A DNA stretch of 64,000 nt, taken from VXNE01 sp965261535. GTDB taxonomy: Bacteria > Pseudomonadota > Gammaproteobacteria > Pseudomonadales > Azotimanducaceae. A program made the position numbers and the translations under genes. The notes under the pieces were generated by a model. That model had not been told where the DNA came from. It did not search any database and worked only from the letters and a program-made list of their open reading frames with translations. Below, one piece after another: positions 46,853-56,051 of the stretch. The stretch is from contig OZ253469.1 in NCBI GenBank assembly GCA_965261535.1, positions 2,976,001-3,040,000 on the forward strand, given 5' to 3'. Every line of letters begins with the position of its first letter. Position 1 is the first letter of the stretch.

Positions 46853-47032
46853 GTGAACGAACTGACCGCAGATCAAATACAGGAAGTGGGTGGCGGGCTA
46901 GACGGCATGCCCTATCACTACGGTAGCCAAAGGTTGATCCTGCCGCCGTGGCCACAGGATCGGCCGTGGCCGCATGACCCGCCGCTACCGTATCCCGGCC
47001 TGCCGGAACCGATACCGTCCTTCGGTGCCTGA
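46853..47032 (+). CDS. Small peptide with double-glycine-type leader (2), Pro/Trp-rich core
   Basis: 59 residues from GTG 46853 (GGGAG 7 bp upstream). The leader MNELTADQIQEVGGG parallels the preceding gene (LTxxQIxEVGGG), while the core is different: LDGMPYHYGSQRLILPPW then alternating Pro and Trp up to PIPSFGA, with 15 or so prolines in 40 residues. Same leader with unrelated cores is the signature of a peptide family processed by one machinery. Confidence 0.65.
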   Translation: MNELTADQIQEVGGGLDGMPYHYGSQRLILPPWPQDRPWPHDPPLPYPGLPEPIPSFGA

Positions 47033-47059
47033 CCGTCGGCTTCGGTAGCGGGGCCGGCG

Positions 47060-48187
47060 TTAGGAGGGAGCCGCGAACTCCTTGCGGATCGCGGCTCCCT
47101 GCGCGTCGAGGTCGGGGATGGACAGCGAATGCGGCGTTTCCAGCGCCGCATTCGGATGCGCTGGCATCGCGATGTCGCCGGTGGCGCTGGCGATGGTCCA
47201 GCGCCGCAGCGCGGGATGGGTCGAGAGGTCCGCCAACCCGTTGACGTTGCCGTAGGCGATGCGCGCGGAGCGTAATCGGGATTCCAGGTCGCTGTGAGAA
47301 TGCGCCGCGAAGAACGCGCCGACCATGTCGTCCACTTCTTCCCGCCGCGCCACCCGGTCCCTGTTGGTCGCGAATCGCGCATCCCGTGCCAGTTCCTTGC
47401 CGTCCATGACCTGTTCCGCCAGGTCGCGCCACTCGCGGTCATTCTGAACGCAGATGACCAGCGTAGTACCGTCGCCGGTGACGAAACCTCCGTAAGGCGC
47501 GATGGATGGATGCGCCAGTCCCACGCGGCTCGGTCCGGCGCCCGTGTAATCGTGCTGCAGCAGCGGGACCGACATCCAGTCCGCGATGACATCGAACAGC
47601 GATAGTTTCACGCCCTTGCCGGCGCCTGTGCGCTCGCGTTCCAACAGCGCTTCCGTTATGGCGAGCGACGCCGAGACGCCGGTTGCGATGTCGCATATCG
47701 ATACCCCGACCCGGCCGTAGTCGCCGGGGGCTCCCGACACGGAGACGAGCCCGGATTCGGCTTGAACCAACAGGTCGTAGGCCTTCATGTTGGCGTACTC
47801 ACCGTCTTCGCCGTACCCGGAGATGTCGCAGGTGATCAACCTCGGATAGCGCTGCCGCAGGGCTTCGGAACCGAGACCCGATCTCGCGGCGGCGCCGACG
47901 GCCAGGTTCTGTATGAACACATCGGCCCGGGCAAGGATGCGGTGGACCAGGGCCCGGTCCCCATCGTGCTTGATGTCGACGACGAGGGAATCCTTTCCCC
48001 GGTTCAACCAGGCGAAATAGGCGGATTGGCCGTTGGCGTTGTCGTCGTATTTGCGGGCGAAATCCCCTTCGGACCGCTCCAGCTTGATGACGCGAGCCCC
48101 GGCGTCGGCCAGGCGACACGACGCCATGGGCGCGGCGACCGCCTGTTCCAGGGAGACAACCAGGAAACCCTCCAGGGGCAGCGTCAT
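47060..48187 (-). CDS. CoA transferase, CaiB/BaiF family III
   Basis: 375 residues. N-terminal VSLEQAVAAPMASCRLADAGARVIKLER, DYDD-type nucleotide contacts, LVVDIKHDGDR and the catalytic Asp in NMKAYDLLVQAESGL. C-terminal PLGGFV-like GGFVTGDGTTLVI. Family III enzymes move CoA between carboxylic acids. The acid cannot be inferred; carnitine, bile-acid and formyl/oxalyl members all share the motifs. Probably co-transcribed with the DUF4242 gene 38 bp upstream. Confidence 0.93.
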   Translation of the reverse strand: MTLPLEGFLVVSLEQAVAAPMASCRLADAGARVIKLERSEGDFARKYDDNANGQSAYFAWLNRGKDSLVVDIKHDGDRALVHRILARADVFIQNLAVGAAARSGLGSEALRQRYPRLITCDISGYGEDGEYANMKAYDLLVQAESGLVSVSGAPGDYGRVGVSICDIATGVSASLAITEALLERERTGAGKGVKLSLFDVIADWMSVPLLQHDYTGAGPSRVGLAHPSIAPYGGFVTGDGTTLVICVQNDREWRDLAEQVMDGKELARDARFATNRDRVARREEVDDMVGAFFAAHSHSDLESRLRSARIAYGNVNGLADLSTHPALRRWTIASATGDIAMPAHPNAALETPHSLSIPDLDAQGAAIRKEFAAPS

Positions 48188-48224
48188 CGGCGGCCCCCGA
48201 TAGCCAGGAGCGCGGGGTTCCGCC

Positions 48225-48512
48225 TCACTCCCCTTCGGCCGTCACCGGATCGATCATGCGCTTCACCAGCGTGACCTCCGTCGCCGGAAACCCGCTTCTT
48301 TCGGCGTGCTCGTCGATAAGGGATTCACTGTCGGCGATGTAGATGCAAAAGGTCTTGTCCCCGGCGACGTAGGAGTGCTCCCACTGGATGTTCTTGTCTT
48401 CGGCCTTCATGGCCGCCAGCACGCCGTTCGACTTCTGCGACGCTTCGCGCAGGGCATCGCGTTCGGCGGATCCGATCTCGGGGATGTCCCTTTCGATGAC
48501 GTATCTCGGCAT
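48225..48512 (-). CDS. DUF4242 (SCO4226-like nickel-binding) protein
   Basis: 95 residues, ferredoxin-like fold: MPRYVIERDIPEIGSAERDALREASQ, IQWEHSYVAGDKTFCIYIADSESLIDEHAERSGFPATEV. The His in WEHSY and the acidic/His set fit the SCO4226 family that binds nickel. It lies upstream of the CoA transferase gene on the same strand. Confidence 0.88.
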   Translation of the reverse strand: MPRYVIERDIPEIGSAERDALREASQKSNGVLAAMKAEDKNIQWEHSYVAGDKTFCIYIADSESLIDEHAERSGFPATEVTLVKRMIDPVTAEGE

Positions 48513-48615
48513 CTTTTTTGCTCCTCCAACTATGGGCCTAATCTTCCATCAGCGGCCGACGCCGCGCAATCGCGTGGTGCGGTCGCGACCCGGATTCGCA
48601 GGCAACTCCAAATCC

Positions 48616-48645
48616 AAGGAGGGTGGAGAACAAGGAGGGTGGAGA
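48616..48645 (+). repeat. Two-copy tandem repeat
   Basis: AAGGAGGGTGGAGA occurs at 48616-48629 and 48632-48645 (period 16). It lies between the DUF4242 gene and hicB, in a stretch with no gene. Function is unknown. Confidence 0.6.
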
Positions 48646-48805
48646 GTCCCACCGATTTGTGGAGAGTCGCCATTCGGGCGGCGCGTTGTTTGCAATCCGG
48701 CGGGATGCCGACGCGGCAGCCGTCCGTTCGGGCTTCCCGACAGTTGACGTAAAATACGCAGGTCGGCTTCCAAGGTTCCCAGACATTGTCAGTTGCGAGG
48801 AATAC

Positions 48806-49078
48806 ATGAGCACGGGATGCATTCTCAGTGACCATATTGAACACGCCATGGCGAACGCGGCCTATGACAAACTCGACGATGGCAGTTTTTCCGGCAGCAT
48901 TCCACCGTGCAAGGGCGTTATCGCTTTCGGGAACACGCTGGTCGAATGTGAACACCTCCTGCGCTCAACCTTGGAGGACTGGCTTTTCCTTGGGCTGAAG
49001 CTTGGTCATCGGATCCCTGTCTTATCTGGAGCCGACCTGAACGGGGAACCAACTCGTGAGCCGCTGGACGCCGTGTAA
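48806..49078 (+). CDS. hicB: HicB-family antitoxin
   Basis: 90 residues from ATG 48806 (GAGGA 5 bp upstream). MSTGCILSDHIEHAMANAAYDKLDDGSFSGSIPPCKGVIAFG and TLVECEHLLRSTLEDWLFLGLKLGH are the HicB-like fold (partial RNase H). It presumably neutralises the linked HicA. The gene order here is antitoxin first, and its end overlaps the HicA start by 23 bp. Confidence 0.8.
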   Translation: MSTGCILSDHIEHAMANAAYDKLDDGSFSGSIPPCKGVIAFGNTLVECEHLLRSTLEDWLFLGLKLGHRIPVLSGADLNGEPTREPLDAV

Positions 49079-49285
49079 GCGCACCCTTTTCATCCGGCGC
49101 TGCGCAGCCTCGACTTTGACGGCCCATTTTCGGGTTCGCGACATCAGTTCATGATCTACGGCAGCCACCGCTTGGCGCTGCCATCAAACGACGAATACTC
49201 GGTTCCGCAGCTTCGCATGATGATTGGCGAGGTCGAGGGCATCCTGGGACGCAAAGTCACGCTTGATGATTGGATGCAGTTGTAG
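49056..49285 (+). pseudogene. hicA: HicA-family toxin, frameshifted
   Basis: GTG 49056 begins SRWTPCKRTLFIRR, then one base is missing near 49103 (expected CGCCTG, found CGCTG). In the other frame the protein continues LRSLDFDGPFSGSRHQFMIYGSHRL and ends GRKVTLDDWMQL, with the catalytic-region His in SRHQFM. Total length 230 nt is one short of a multiple of three. HicA is an mRNA interferase; here the toxin is probably inactive while the antitoxin is intact. Confidence 0.8.
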
Positions 49286-49409
49286 CCGTGGCGAACAAGA
49301 TAGGACCATGGTGGTCTGACTATCGTGGGGAACCACGCCGGCAGACCGTGTTGCCGAACCTCGGCGCATCTGTCAATCTCGCGGGTTTCTCGACGATCCA
49401 GGGGCCCGC

Positions 49410-50363
49410 GTGGCGGAAGCAGCCGTAAATATCGACCGCATCACGGAGTCCGTGGAAGCATTGACAGCGGGATTCGAAGCTCACCGATACATCTGTAGCG
49501 ACAAAATCTCGACCGCGGTCTACCTCGCATACCACCTGCGCAAGCCCGTGTTGATCGAGGGCCCGCCGGGGGTCGGAAAGACCGAACTCGCCAAGACCGC
49601 CGCTACGATGCTGGCGCTGCCGCTCATTCGCCTGCAGTGCTACGAAGGCCTCGACGAAGCGAAGGCCATCTACGAGTGGAAGTACGGCAAGCAGCTTCTG
49701 TACACGCAGGTCTTGAAAGAAACCCTCAGCGAGGTGCTGCAAGGGGCTCGGGGGTTCGCCGAGTCGGTCTCGCGGCTGCACGAGTTCGGCGATATCTTCT
49801 TCTCGGAGGAGTTCCTGGAGCCGAGGCCCCTGCTGAAGGCGTTGCGCGAGGAGCGGGGCTGCGTGCTCCTGATCGACGAGGTGGACAAGGCGGATCATGA
49901 ATTCGAATCTCTGCTGCTCGAGATCCTGTCGGACTTCCAGGTTTCGATCCCGGAGATCGGCACCGTCAAGGCGGTCCGCGAGCCGCCGATGGTGTTCCTC
50001 ACCAGCAACAACACCCGCGAGATTTCGGACGCGTTGAAGCGGCGCTGCCTTCACCTCTACATACCGTTTCCGGACGCTGACCTGGAACAACGCATCATCC
50101 ACGCGCGCGTGCCGGAGATTCCTCCCAAGCTGCGCCGCCAACTCGTGACGTTCATCCAGGAACTGCGGGACCTCGACCTGAAGAAGGTTCCCGCGATCAG
50201 CGAAACCATCGACTGGGCGCGAACGCTCCTCCTGCTGCATACCGAGACCCTCGACCCGCAACTCGTCCGGGATACGTTGAATGTCATCCTCAAATTCCAG
50301 GAGGACATCGAAAACGTGGACGTGGAAGTTCCCGTGCTCACGAACAAGGCCGTCAAGACCTGA
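49410..50363 (+). CDS. MoxR-family AAA+ ATPase
   Basis: 317 residues from GTG 49410. Walker A GPPGVGKTELAKT (about 53), Walker B CVLLIDEVDKAD and sensor FLTSNNTREIS are present. The C-terminal lid (RTLLLLHTETLDP) is typical. MoxR proteins assist assembly or activation of a partner enzyme together with a VWA protein; the gene 80 bp downstream is such a partner. The substrate complex is unknown; it sits just before an Opp operon. Confidence 0.93.
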   Translation: MAEAAVNIDRITESVEALTAGFEAHRYICSDKISTAVYLAYHLRKPVLIEGPPGVGKTELAKTAATMLALPLIRLQCYEGLDEAKAIYEWKYGKQLLYTQVLKETLSEVLQGARGFAESVSRLHEFGDIFFSEEFLEPRPLLKALREERGCVLLIDEVDKADHEFESLLLEILSDFQVSIPEIGTVKAVREPPMVFLTSNNTREISDALKRRCLHLYIPFPDADLEQRIIHARVPEIPPKLRRQLVTFIQELRDLDLKKVPAISETIDWARTLLLLHTETLDPQLVRDTLNVILKFQEDIENVDVEVPVLTNKAVKT

Positions 50364-50445
50364 TTGCATGTCACAAGGCGCCCACCAGAACCGGATATGT
50401 CGTATCGCCATTGCCGGCATGCGCCACCTCTGAAGGCCACCTTGA

Positions 50446-51945
50446 ATGGACCGCACCCTCACGAGCTTCATCGCGGCGCTCCGAAACGCTGAGGTGCGCG
50501 TCTCCACCGCGGAGACTCTCGACGCGCTGAACGCCGTGGAGCTGGTCGGCTACCGCGACCGCCAGTTGTTGAAGAACACCCTGTCGCTGATGCTGCCGAA
50601 GACCGTCGACGAGAAGGACGCCTTCGCCGATACGTTCGATCGTTTCTTCGCCTTCGAGGATGTCGATGGGGCGACAGACGCCGGGGTTTCCGATGCCGGC
50701 GGCGACGGGCAGGGCAATGGCGAAGGGGGAAGCGGCGCGGGGGGCGGCGAAGCGGGAACGGGCGGGAGGGGCGAAGAAAATACCGGAACCGGCGCGGGCA
50801 GTAGAAAATCCAAGAACAGGTTCCCTGGCCTTGCCCCGGAAGACGAACGGGAGGAAGGCCTGGGGCCGGGCGAAATGGCGTCGCCGCGCTCGGCGCTCGC
50901 GAAACTCCTGATGCTGGACGGCCGCGTCGAGCTGACGGTGCGAATGGCGGAAGCGGCCAAGGTTGTCAACCTCGAACAGATCCAGGTCTTCACCCAGAAG
51001 GGCCTGTACACGCGCAGGATCATGGACGAGATGGGGCTCCCCGACCTGCAGCGGGAGATCAACGAACTCAGAATGCGCGCCTCCCTGCCGGAACGCCGCC
51101 TGTCACGGGAACTGAAACAGCGCCGGGAACGGTTGCGGGAACAGGTGCGGGACTACGTCGAGCGGCAGTTTCTGCTGCATGCGGACGCCACGGGGCGGCG
51201 GCTGCGCGAGGAACTCCTGCGCAAGGTGAAGCTCAGCAACGTCGAACACCGCAATTTTCGGTTGATACAGGAAGTCGTCTTCAAGATGGCGAAGAAACTG
51301 GTGGCCTTGCATTCGCGGCGCAAGAAAGTATTCAGACGGGGCCAGTTGAACCTGCCGCGCACGCTGCGGCGGAACATGGCCTATGACGGCAACATCTTCG
51401 ACCTCCACTGGAAGTCGGTGAAGGTGGACCGGCCGAAGGTGTTCGCCATCTGCGACGTCAGCGGGTCCGTGGCGAACTATGCGCGCTTCATGCTGATGTT
51501 CCTGTACAGCCTCGAAGCGGTCATGCCGAAAGTGCGGTCATTCGCCTTTTCGTCCGACCTGGCCGAGGTGACCGAACTGTTCGAGCGCAACAGCATCGAA
51601 GACGCCATCGCCAAGACCCTGCGGGACTACGGCGGCGGCTCGACAGATTATGGCCAGGCATTTGAAGACTTCAGACACAAGTGTCTCGACGACATCGACA
51701 ACCGCACCACGATCATCATCCTGGGTGATGCGCGCAACAACTACGGGGATCCTCGCACGGAGATCCTGAAAGAAATGTATGATCGAGCGAAACGCGTCCT
51801 GTGGCTGAATCCCGAGCCGAGGGCGACCTGGAACGCCGGGGACGCGGAAATGCGAAGATACATCGCATATGTCCACCAGGCAGAAGAGTGCAATTCGTTG
51901 TTGCATCTTGAACGAATTGTGGGGAACCTGCTCAGGACGGTGTAG
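50446..51945 (+). CDS. VWA (CoxE-like) protein, partner of MoxR
   Basis: 499 residues. An N-terminal helical domain (about 1-75), a Gly/Glu-rich linker (about 80-130), a coiled region (AEAAKVVNLEQ...LRERVRDYVERQ) and a C-terminal von Willebrand A domain with MIDAS CDVSGSVANY and YGGGSTDYGQAF. It pairs with MoxR as chaperone module. Downstream lies the peptide-importer operon (18 bp gap), but there is no sign of functional coupling. Confidence 0.92.
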   Translation: MDRTLTSFIAALRNAEVRVSTAETLDALNAVELVGYRDRQLLKNTLSLMLPKTVDEKDAFADTFDRFFAFEDVDGATDAGVSDAGGDGQGNGEGGSGAGGGEAGTGGRGEENTGTGAGSRKSKNRFPGLAPEDEREEGLGPGEMASPRSALAKLLMLDGRVELTVRMAEAAKVVNLEQIQVFTQKGLYTRRIMDEMGLPDLQREINELRMRASLPERRLSRELKQRRERLREQVRDYVERQFLLHADATGRRLREELLRKVKLSNVEHRNFRLIQEVVFKMAKKLVALHSRRKKVFRRGQLNLPRTLRRNMAYDGNIFDLHWKSVKVDRPKVFAICDVSGSVANYARFMLMFLYSLEAVMPKVRSFAFSSDLAEVTELFERNSIEDAIAKTLRDYGGGSTDYGQAFEDFRHKCLDDIDNRTTIIILGDARNNYGDPRTEILKEMYDRAKRVLWLNPEPRATWNAGDAEMRRYIAYVHQAEECNSLLHLERIVGNLLRTV

Positions 51946-51963
51946 TAGCTGACGAGGCTCCCG

Positions 51964-53733
51964 ATGACCACCCTTAATTCCGATAGCGCAGGCGCGGGCA
52001 AGCCGTCCGTCCCTGGCGCCCTGGGTTTCGCTGGCGACGCTTCGGCTTCGCCGGTGCCCCGGAAGGGCATCGCATGGCTGGGGGAGGGCAGCCAACTGCT
52101 TCTGCTGGCGCTGCTTGGCGTCGGCGCTTTCGTTCTGCTCATGACGGTGCTCGCCTGGGCATCCGAATCGACAGGCGTCGGCAGTGCCGGAGACGCCGTC
52201 GATCCGGCCACCGGTACCATCACGCTCGCGCTGTCCACCGAACCGCCGCAACTTGACAGCACCCGCGCCACGGACTCGGTGAGCGGCCAGATACTCGGCC
52301 ACGTCATGGAAGGCCTGGTGCGCTATGACGAATTCGACCGGATCGTCCCCGGCGTCGCCGAGCGCTGGGAGATTGGAGCTTCCGAGGCCGTCTTCCACTT
52401 GCGCGACGATGGCCGCTGGAGCGACGGCACGCCGGTCACCGCCCACGACTTCGTATTCGCGTGGCGCAAGGCGTTGGAGCCGGCGACCGCATCGGAGTAT
52501 GCCTTCATACTTTATGCCATAGAGAATGCCCGAGCCGTGAACGAGGGCGAATTGCCGGCGACGGCCCTCGGCGCCACGGCCGTCGATGACCTGACCCTCG
52601 CCGTGCGGCTGGAGCGGCCCATCGGCTACTTCGACAAGCTCGTCGCGTTCCCCACCTACTATCCGATCAAGCAGGCCTTCTACGAAGGTCGCGATGGGCG
52701 CTACGGCGCGGACGCCGAAGACCTCCTCTACAACGGCCCGTTCGTCATCGAAAGGTGGGTGCACGGCGCGCAGCTCAGAATGGCGCGCAACGACGCGTAC
52801 TGGGGCCGCGAGCGCGTTCGCCTGAACGCCATCGACTACGCCTACGTCACATCCGACGTCAACGCGACACTCAACCTTTACAAGGACGGCAGGGTCGCCA
52901 TCGCCGGCCTGGATGCGGAAACGCTGCACGATGCGTTGGAGCAGCGGTGGAAACTGGAACGGTTCAACGACGGTTCGGTGTTTTTCATCGAGTTCAACCA
53001 TCGCCCGTCCCGGCTGACCCACAACCGGAATCTGCGCAAGGCGATTCAGTTCGTCTTCGATCCGGCGGAATTGGTGTACAAGGTCATCAAGCTCCCTGGC
53101 AACACGCCTGGCGAGTCGTTGTTTCCGGTGTGGCTCAAGGGCGTCGATGGATATTTCCGGCAGGAATACCCCGCCCCCGAACACCGCGTCGACATTCCCC
53201 GGGCGCGCGAGTACCTGGCCCGCGCCAAGCGGGAACTCGGTCTCGACCCGTTGCCGCCGCTGATCATGCTGAGCGGCGACAGTCCGGCGGCGAGCAAGGA
53301 GTCGGAATATTTCCAGGAGGTGTTCGCGTCGACGCTCGGGATCGAAGTAAAGCTCGACCGGCAGATTTTCAAGCAGCGCCTGGCCAAGATGACGGCGGGC
53401 GAATTCGACCTCGTCCTCGCCGGATGGGGTCCGGACTACGCCGACCCCCTCACTTTCGGCGACCTGTTCGCGTCCTGGAACAGGAACAATCGCGGCCAAT
53501 ACGACAATCCGAAGCTCGATGAGTGGGTGCAGATCGCCCAGAGTTCGCTGGTGCCAGAAGAGAGAATGCGCGCCTTCGATCAGATTCAGAAGATCATCTA
53601 CGACGACGCGGTGATTCTGCCGAGTTACGAACGCGGCTCCGTCTACGTCCGCAATCCGCGGCTCAACGGCGTCGTGCGCCGCGCGGTTGGCACGGACCCC
53701 GACTATACCGGCGCCTACATTACGGACGGCTGA
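51964..53733 (+). CDS. oppA: Peptide-binding protein of Opp-type importer
   Basis: 589 residues. Instead of a classical signal peptide it has about 38 residues then a membrane helix (LLLLALLGVGAFVLLMTVLAW), suggesting it stays anchored to the inner membrane. The family-5 region follows: DPATGTITLALSTEPPQLDS, DGRWSDGTPVTAHDFVFAWR, LTHNRNLRKAIQFVFDP. It presents oligopeptides to the permeases OppBC downstream (6-bp gap). Confidence 0.92.
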   Translation: MTTLNSDSAGAGKPSVPGALGFAGDASASPVPRKGIAWLGEGSQLLLLALLGVGAFVLLMTVLAWASESTGVGSAGDAVDPATGTITLALSTEPPQLDSTRATDSVSGQILGHVMEGLVRYDEFDRIVPGVAERWEIGASEAVFHLRDDGRWSDGTPVTAHDFVFAWRKALEPATASEYAFILYAIENARAVNEGELPATALGATAVDDLTLAVRLERPIGYFDKLVAFPTYYPIKQAFYEGRDGRYGADAEDLLYNGPFVIERWVHGAQLRMARNDAYWGRERVRLNAIDYAYVTSDVNATLNLYKDGRVAIAGLDAETLHDALEQRWKLERFNDGSVFFIEFNHRPSRLTHNRNLRKAIQFVFDPAELVYKVIKLPGNTPGESLFPVWLKGVDGYFRQEYPAPEHRVDIPRAREYLARAKRELGLDPLPPLIMLSGDSPAASKESEYFQEVFASTLGIEVKLDRQIFKQRLAKMTAGEFDLVLAGWGPDYADPLTFGDLFASWNRNNRGQYDNPKLDEWVQIAQSSLVPEERMRAFDQIQKIIYDDAVILPSYERGSVYVRNPRLNGVVRRAVGTDPDYTGAYITDG

Positions 53734-53739
53734 GCGGGC

Positions 53740-54672
53740 ATGTTTGTATATACGCTCAAACGCCTGGTGCAAGGCGTCGTGACGGTCTGGTTCATCGCCA
53801 CCGCGACGTTTTTCGCCATGCACAGCGTGCCCGGCGATCCGCTTATGAACGACAAGGCCGTATCCCCGGAAGTACGCAAGAACCTGGAGGCGCAATACGG
53901 CCTCGACAAGCGGATCGAGATCCAGTACGTCATCTACATCGGCAACATGCTGCAGGGGGATTTCGGCATCTCCTTTGCGCAGGAGAATCGCCGGGTCAAC
54001 GACATCATCCGCGAACACTTTCCGGTTTCCGCGATTCTAGGCATCCTTGCCATCGCCTTCGCCGGGCTCGGCGGCATTCTGTTCGGCGCGCTCACGGCGC
54101 GCTACCGGAACCAGATGCCGGATATCGTGATCATGTTTCTGGTCATTCTCGGCATCTCCGTCCCGAGTTTCGTTTTCGCCGCCCTGGGCCAGCTCGTACT
54201 GGTCAAGATGAACGCGTTCTTCGGCATTTCCATATTGCCGGTCGCGGGATGGGGCACGCTCTCGCACATGATTGCGCCGTCGTTGGTGCTCGGCCTCGGC
54301 ACCATGGCGTTCCTGACCCGGCTCATGCGCTCCTCCATGCTCGAGATCGTAACTTCGGACTACGTGAGGACGGCTCGGGCCAAGGGCTTGCCGCCCACCC
54401 GGGTGTTCCTGCGGCACGAACTGAGGAACGCCATACTTCCCGTTGTCACCGTGCTCGGACCGTCCATCGCGGCAATCACGACCGGCGGTTTCGTGGTTGA
54501 ACTTGTGTTCGCGATACCGGGCCTGGGGCGTTACTTCGTGCAAGCCGTGCAACAGCTCGACTACACGGTGATCATGGGGACGACCGTCTTCTACGGCGCC
54601 TTTCTCGTCTTCATGGTGATCATCGTCGATCTGCTCTACGGACTGATCGATCCAAGGGTGAGGCTCGAGTGA
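53740..54672 (+). CDS. oppB: Oligopeptide ABC transporter permease OppB
   Basis: 310 residues with six membrane helices. N-terminal MFVYTLKRLVQGVVTVWFIA and a periplasmic loop; EAA loop ARAKGLPPTRVFLRHELRNAIL before the C-terminal helices; the end DLLYGLIDPRVRLE is the family signature. Start ATG 53740. It overlaps oppC by 4 bp (ATG at 54669). Confidence 0.94.
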   Translation: MFVYTLKRLVQGVVTVWFIATATFFAMHSVPGDPLMNDKAVSPEVRKNLEAQYGLDKRIEIQYVIYIGNMLQGDFGISFAQENRRVNDIIREHFPVSAILGILAIAFAGLGGILFGALTARYRNQMPDIVIMFLVILGISVPSFVFAALGQLVLVKMNAFFGISILPVAGWGTLSHMIAPSLVLGLGTMAFLTRLMRSSMLEIVTSDYVRTARAKGLPPTRVFLRHELRNAILPVVTVLGPSIAAITTGGFVVELVFAIPGLGRYFVQAVQQLDYTVIMGTTVFYGAFLVFMVIIVDLLYGLIDPRVRLE

Positions 54673-56051
54673 ACACGGTGCTCTCCTTCGCGCCGGTCGT
54701 CGCCGATCGCGACGTGGAGGTCATTTCGCGTCCCTCCCTGTCGTATTGGCGCGATGCCTGGATCCGGCTGAAGGCGAACCGGCGCGCGCTCGTATCGCTC
54801 TATATCGTCATCGCGCTCGGCGTATTCACTGTCGCTGGTCCGTGGTTCGCAGCGGATCCTTCGACGCAGGACCTGGACCAGATTTCCTCGCCGCCGGGCG
54901 CCGACCGCGCTGCGGTCATCGTCGCGCCGTATGCTCCCTGGTCCGGCGTTACGGTGAACGCGCCCAGCGGTCAAGGCCCCCTTGAGGCGCCGGCATCGGT
55001 GTCCCTCGCCGGCGAGGCGACAACGCAGGCCGTGCGAATATTCTGGGATCCGGTTCGCGGCGCGAATGGCTATCGGGTATATCGAAACATCGCCCACCCG
55101 GCGCCGGACGACGCCTTGGGAGTGCCCATCGCCGATGTGCTCTTGCCGTCGCGCGTCAGCTTTGAGGATCGTCTGGACATCAGGCCGCAGGAGTATTTCT
55201 ACTCGATCGTGCCGCTCGACAGGAACGGTCTGGAGGCGCCCGCATACGCCACCCTCGGCGTGCGCGCGATACGCGTCATCACAGCCGAAGAGGCGGCGGA
55301 GCGCGGACTCGTCCGCTCACCCTCGGATCTCGCCATCGGTGATCAGGTCAACCTGCCGCTGCATCTCCTGGGCACGGACTATCTCGGTCGCGACATGCTG
55401 GCGCGGCTGATGCACGGCGCCCGGGTGTCTCTCTTCATCGGCATCGTCGCGCCGTTCTTTTTCATACTGGTCGGCATCCTTTACGGGAGCGCCGCCGGGT
55501 TCGCCGGCGGGCGCGTTGACCAGGTTCTGATGCGCTTCGCCGACTTCGTCGTGGCGCTGCCGTTCCTGCTGTTCATGATCCTGTTTCGAATACTGTTCAA
55601 GATCGAAGGCGGCGACAGCGGCATCGCGCCCATGCTGATCGCCATGGTGATCCTGAGCTGGCCGGCGGCGGCGCGGCTCGTGCGGGGACAGATTCTGCAG
55701 ATTCGCGAGGAGGGATATGTCAGCGCCTCGCGCCTCCTGGGCGCGAAGACGCCCTACCTCGTGTTGCGGCACATGATTCCCAACACCATGGGGGTGATCC
55801 TGGTAACCATTACCTTCGCGGTGCCGAGCGCCATCTTCACCGAGGCGTTCCTGTCGTTTATCGGCATGGGAGTGGCGCCGCCCACGCCGTCCTGGGGCAG
55901 CATGTGCAACGAGGGGATCAAGACCATGCTGACGCATCCGCACGAACTGATCTTTCCGGCGCTTTTGATCAGTATCATGGTGCTGGCGTTCAACCTGCTC
56001 GGCGACGGGTTGCGCGACGCCCTCGACTCGCGCATGCGGTCGCAGGAATGA
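54669..56051 (+). CDS. oppC: Oligopeptide permease OppC with periplasmic FnIII-like insert
   Basis: 460 residues, longer than usual OppC (about 300). A first helix near 40-60 is followed by a periplasmic insert (about 95-210: TQAVRIFWDPVRGANGYRVYRN, EYFYSIVPLDRNGLEAPAY) resembling a fibronectin type III domain, then the normal core LLGTDYLGRDMLARLMHGARVSL and EAA loop ASRLLGAKTPYLVLRHMIPNTM. The extra domain may dock the binding protein. Overlaps oppB and oppD by 4 bp each. Confidence 0.93.
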   Translation: MNTVLSFAPVVADRDVEVISRPSLSYWRDAWIRLKANRRALVSLYIVIALGVFTVAGPWFAADPSTQDLDQISSPPGADRAAVIVAPYAPWSGVTVNAPSGQGPLEAPASVSLAGEATTQAVRIFWDPVRGANGYRVYRNIAHPAPDDALGVPIADVLLPSRVSFEDRLDIRPQEYFYSIVPLDRNGLEAPAYATLGVRAIRVITAEEAAERGLVRSPSDLAIGDQVNLPLHLLGTDYLGRDMLARLMHGARVSLFIGIVAPFFFILVGILYGSAAGFAGGRVDQVLMRFADFVVALPFLLFMILFRILFKIEGGDSGIAPMLIAMVILSWPAAARLVRGQILQIREEGYVSASRLLGAKTPYLVLRHMIPNTMGVILVTITFAVPSAIFTEAFLSFIGMGVAPPTPSWGSMCNEGIKTMLTHPHELIFPALLISIMVLAFNLLGDGLRDALDSRMRSQE

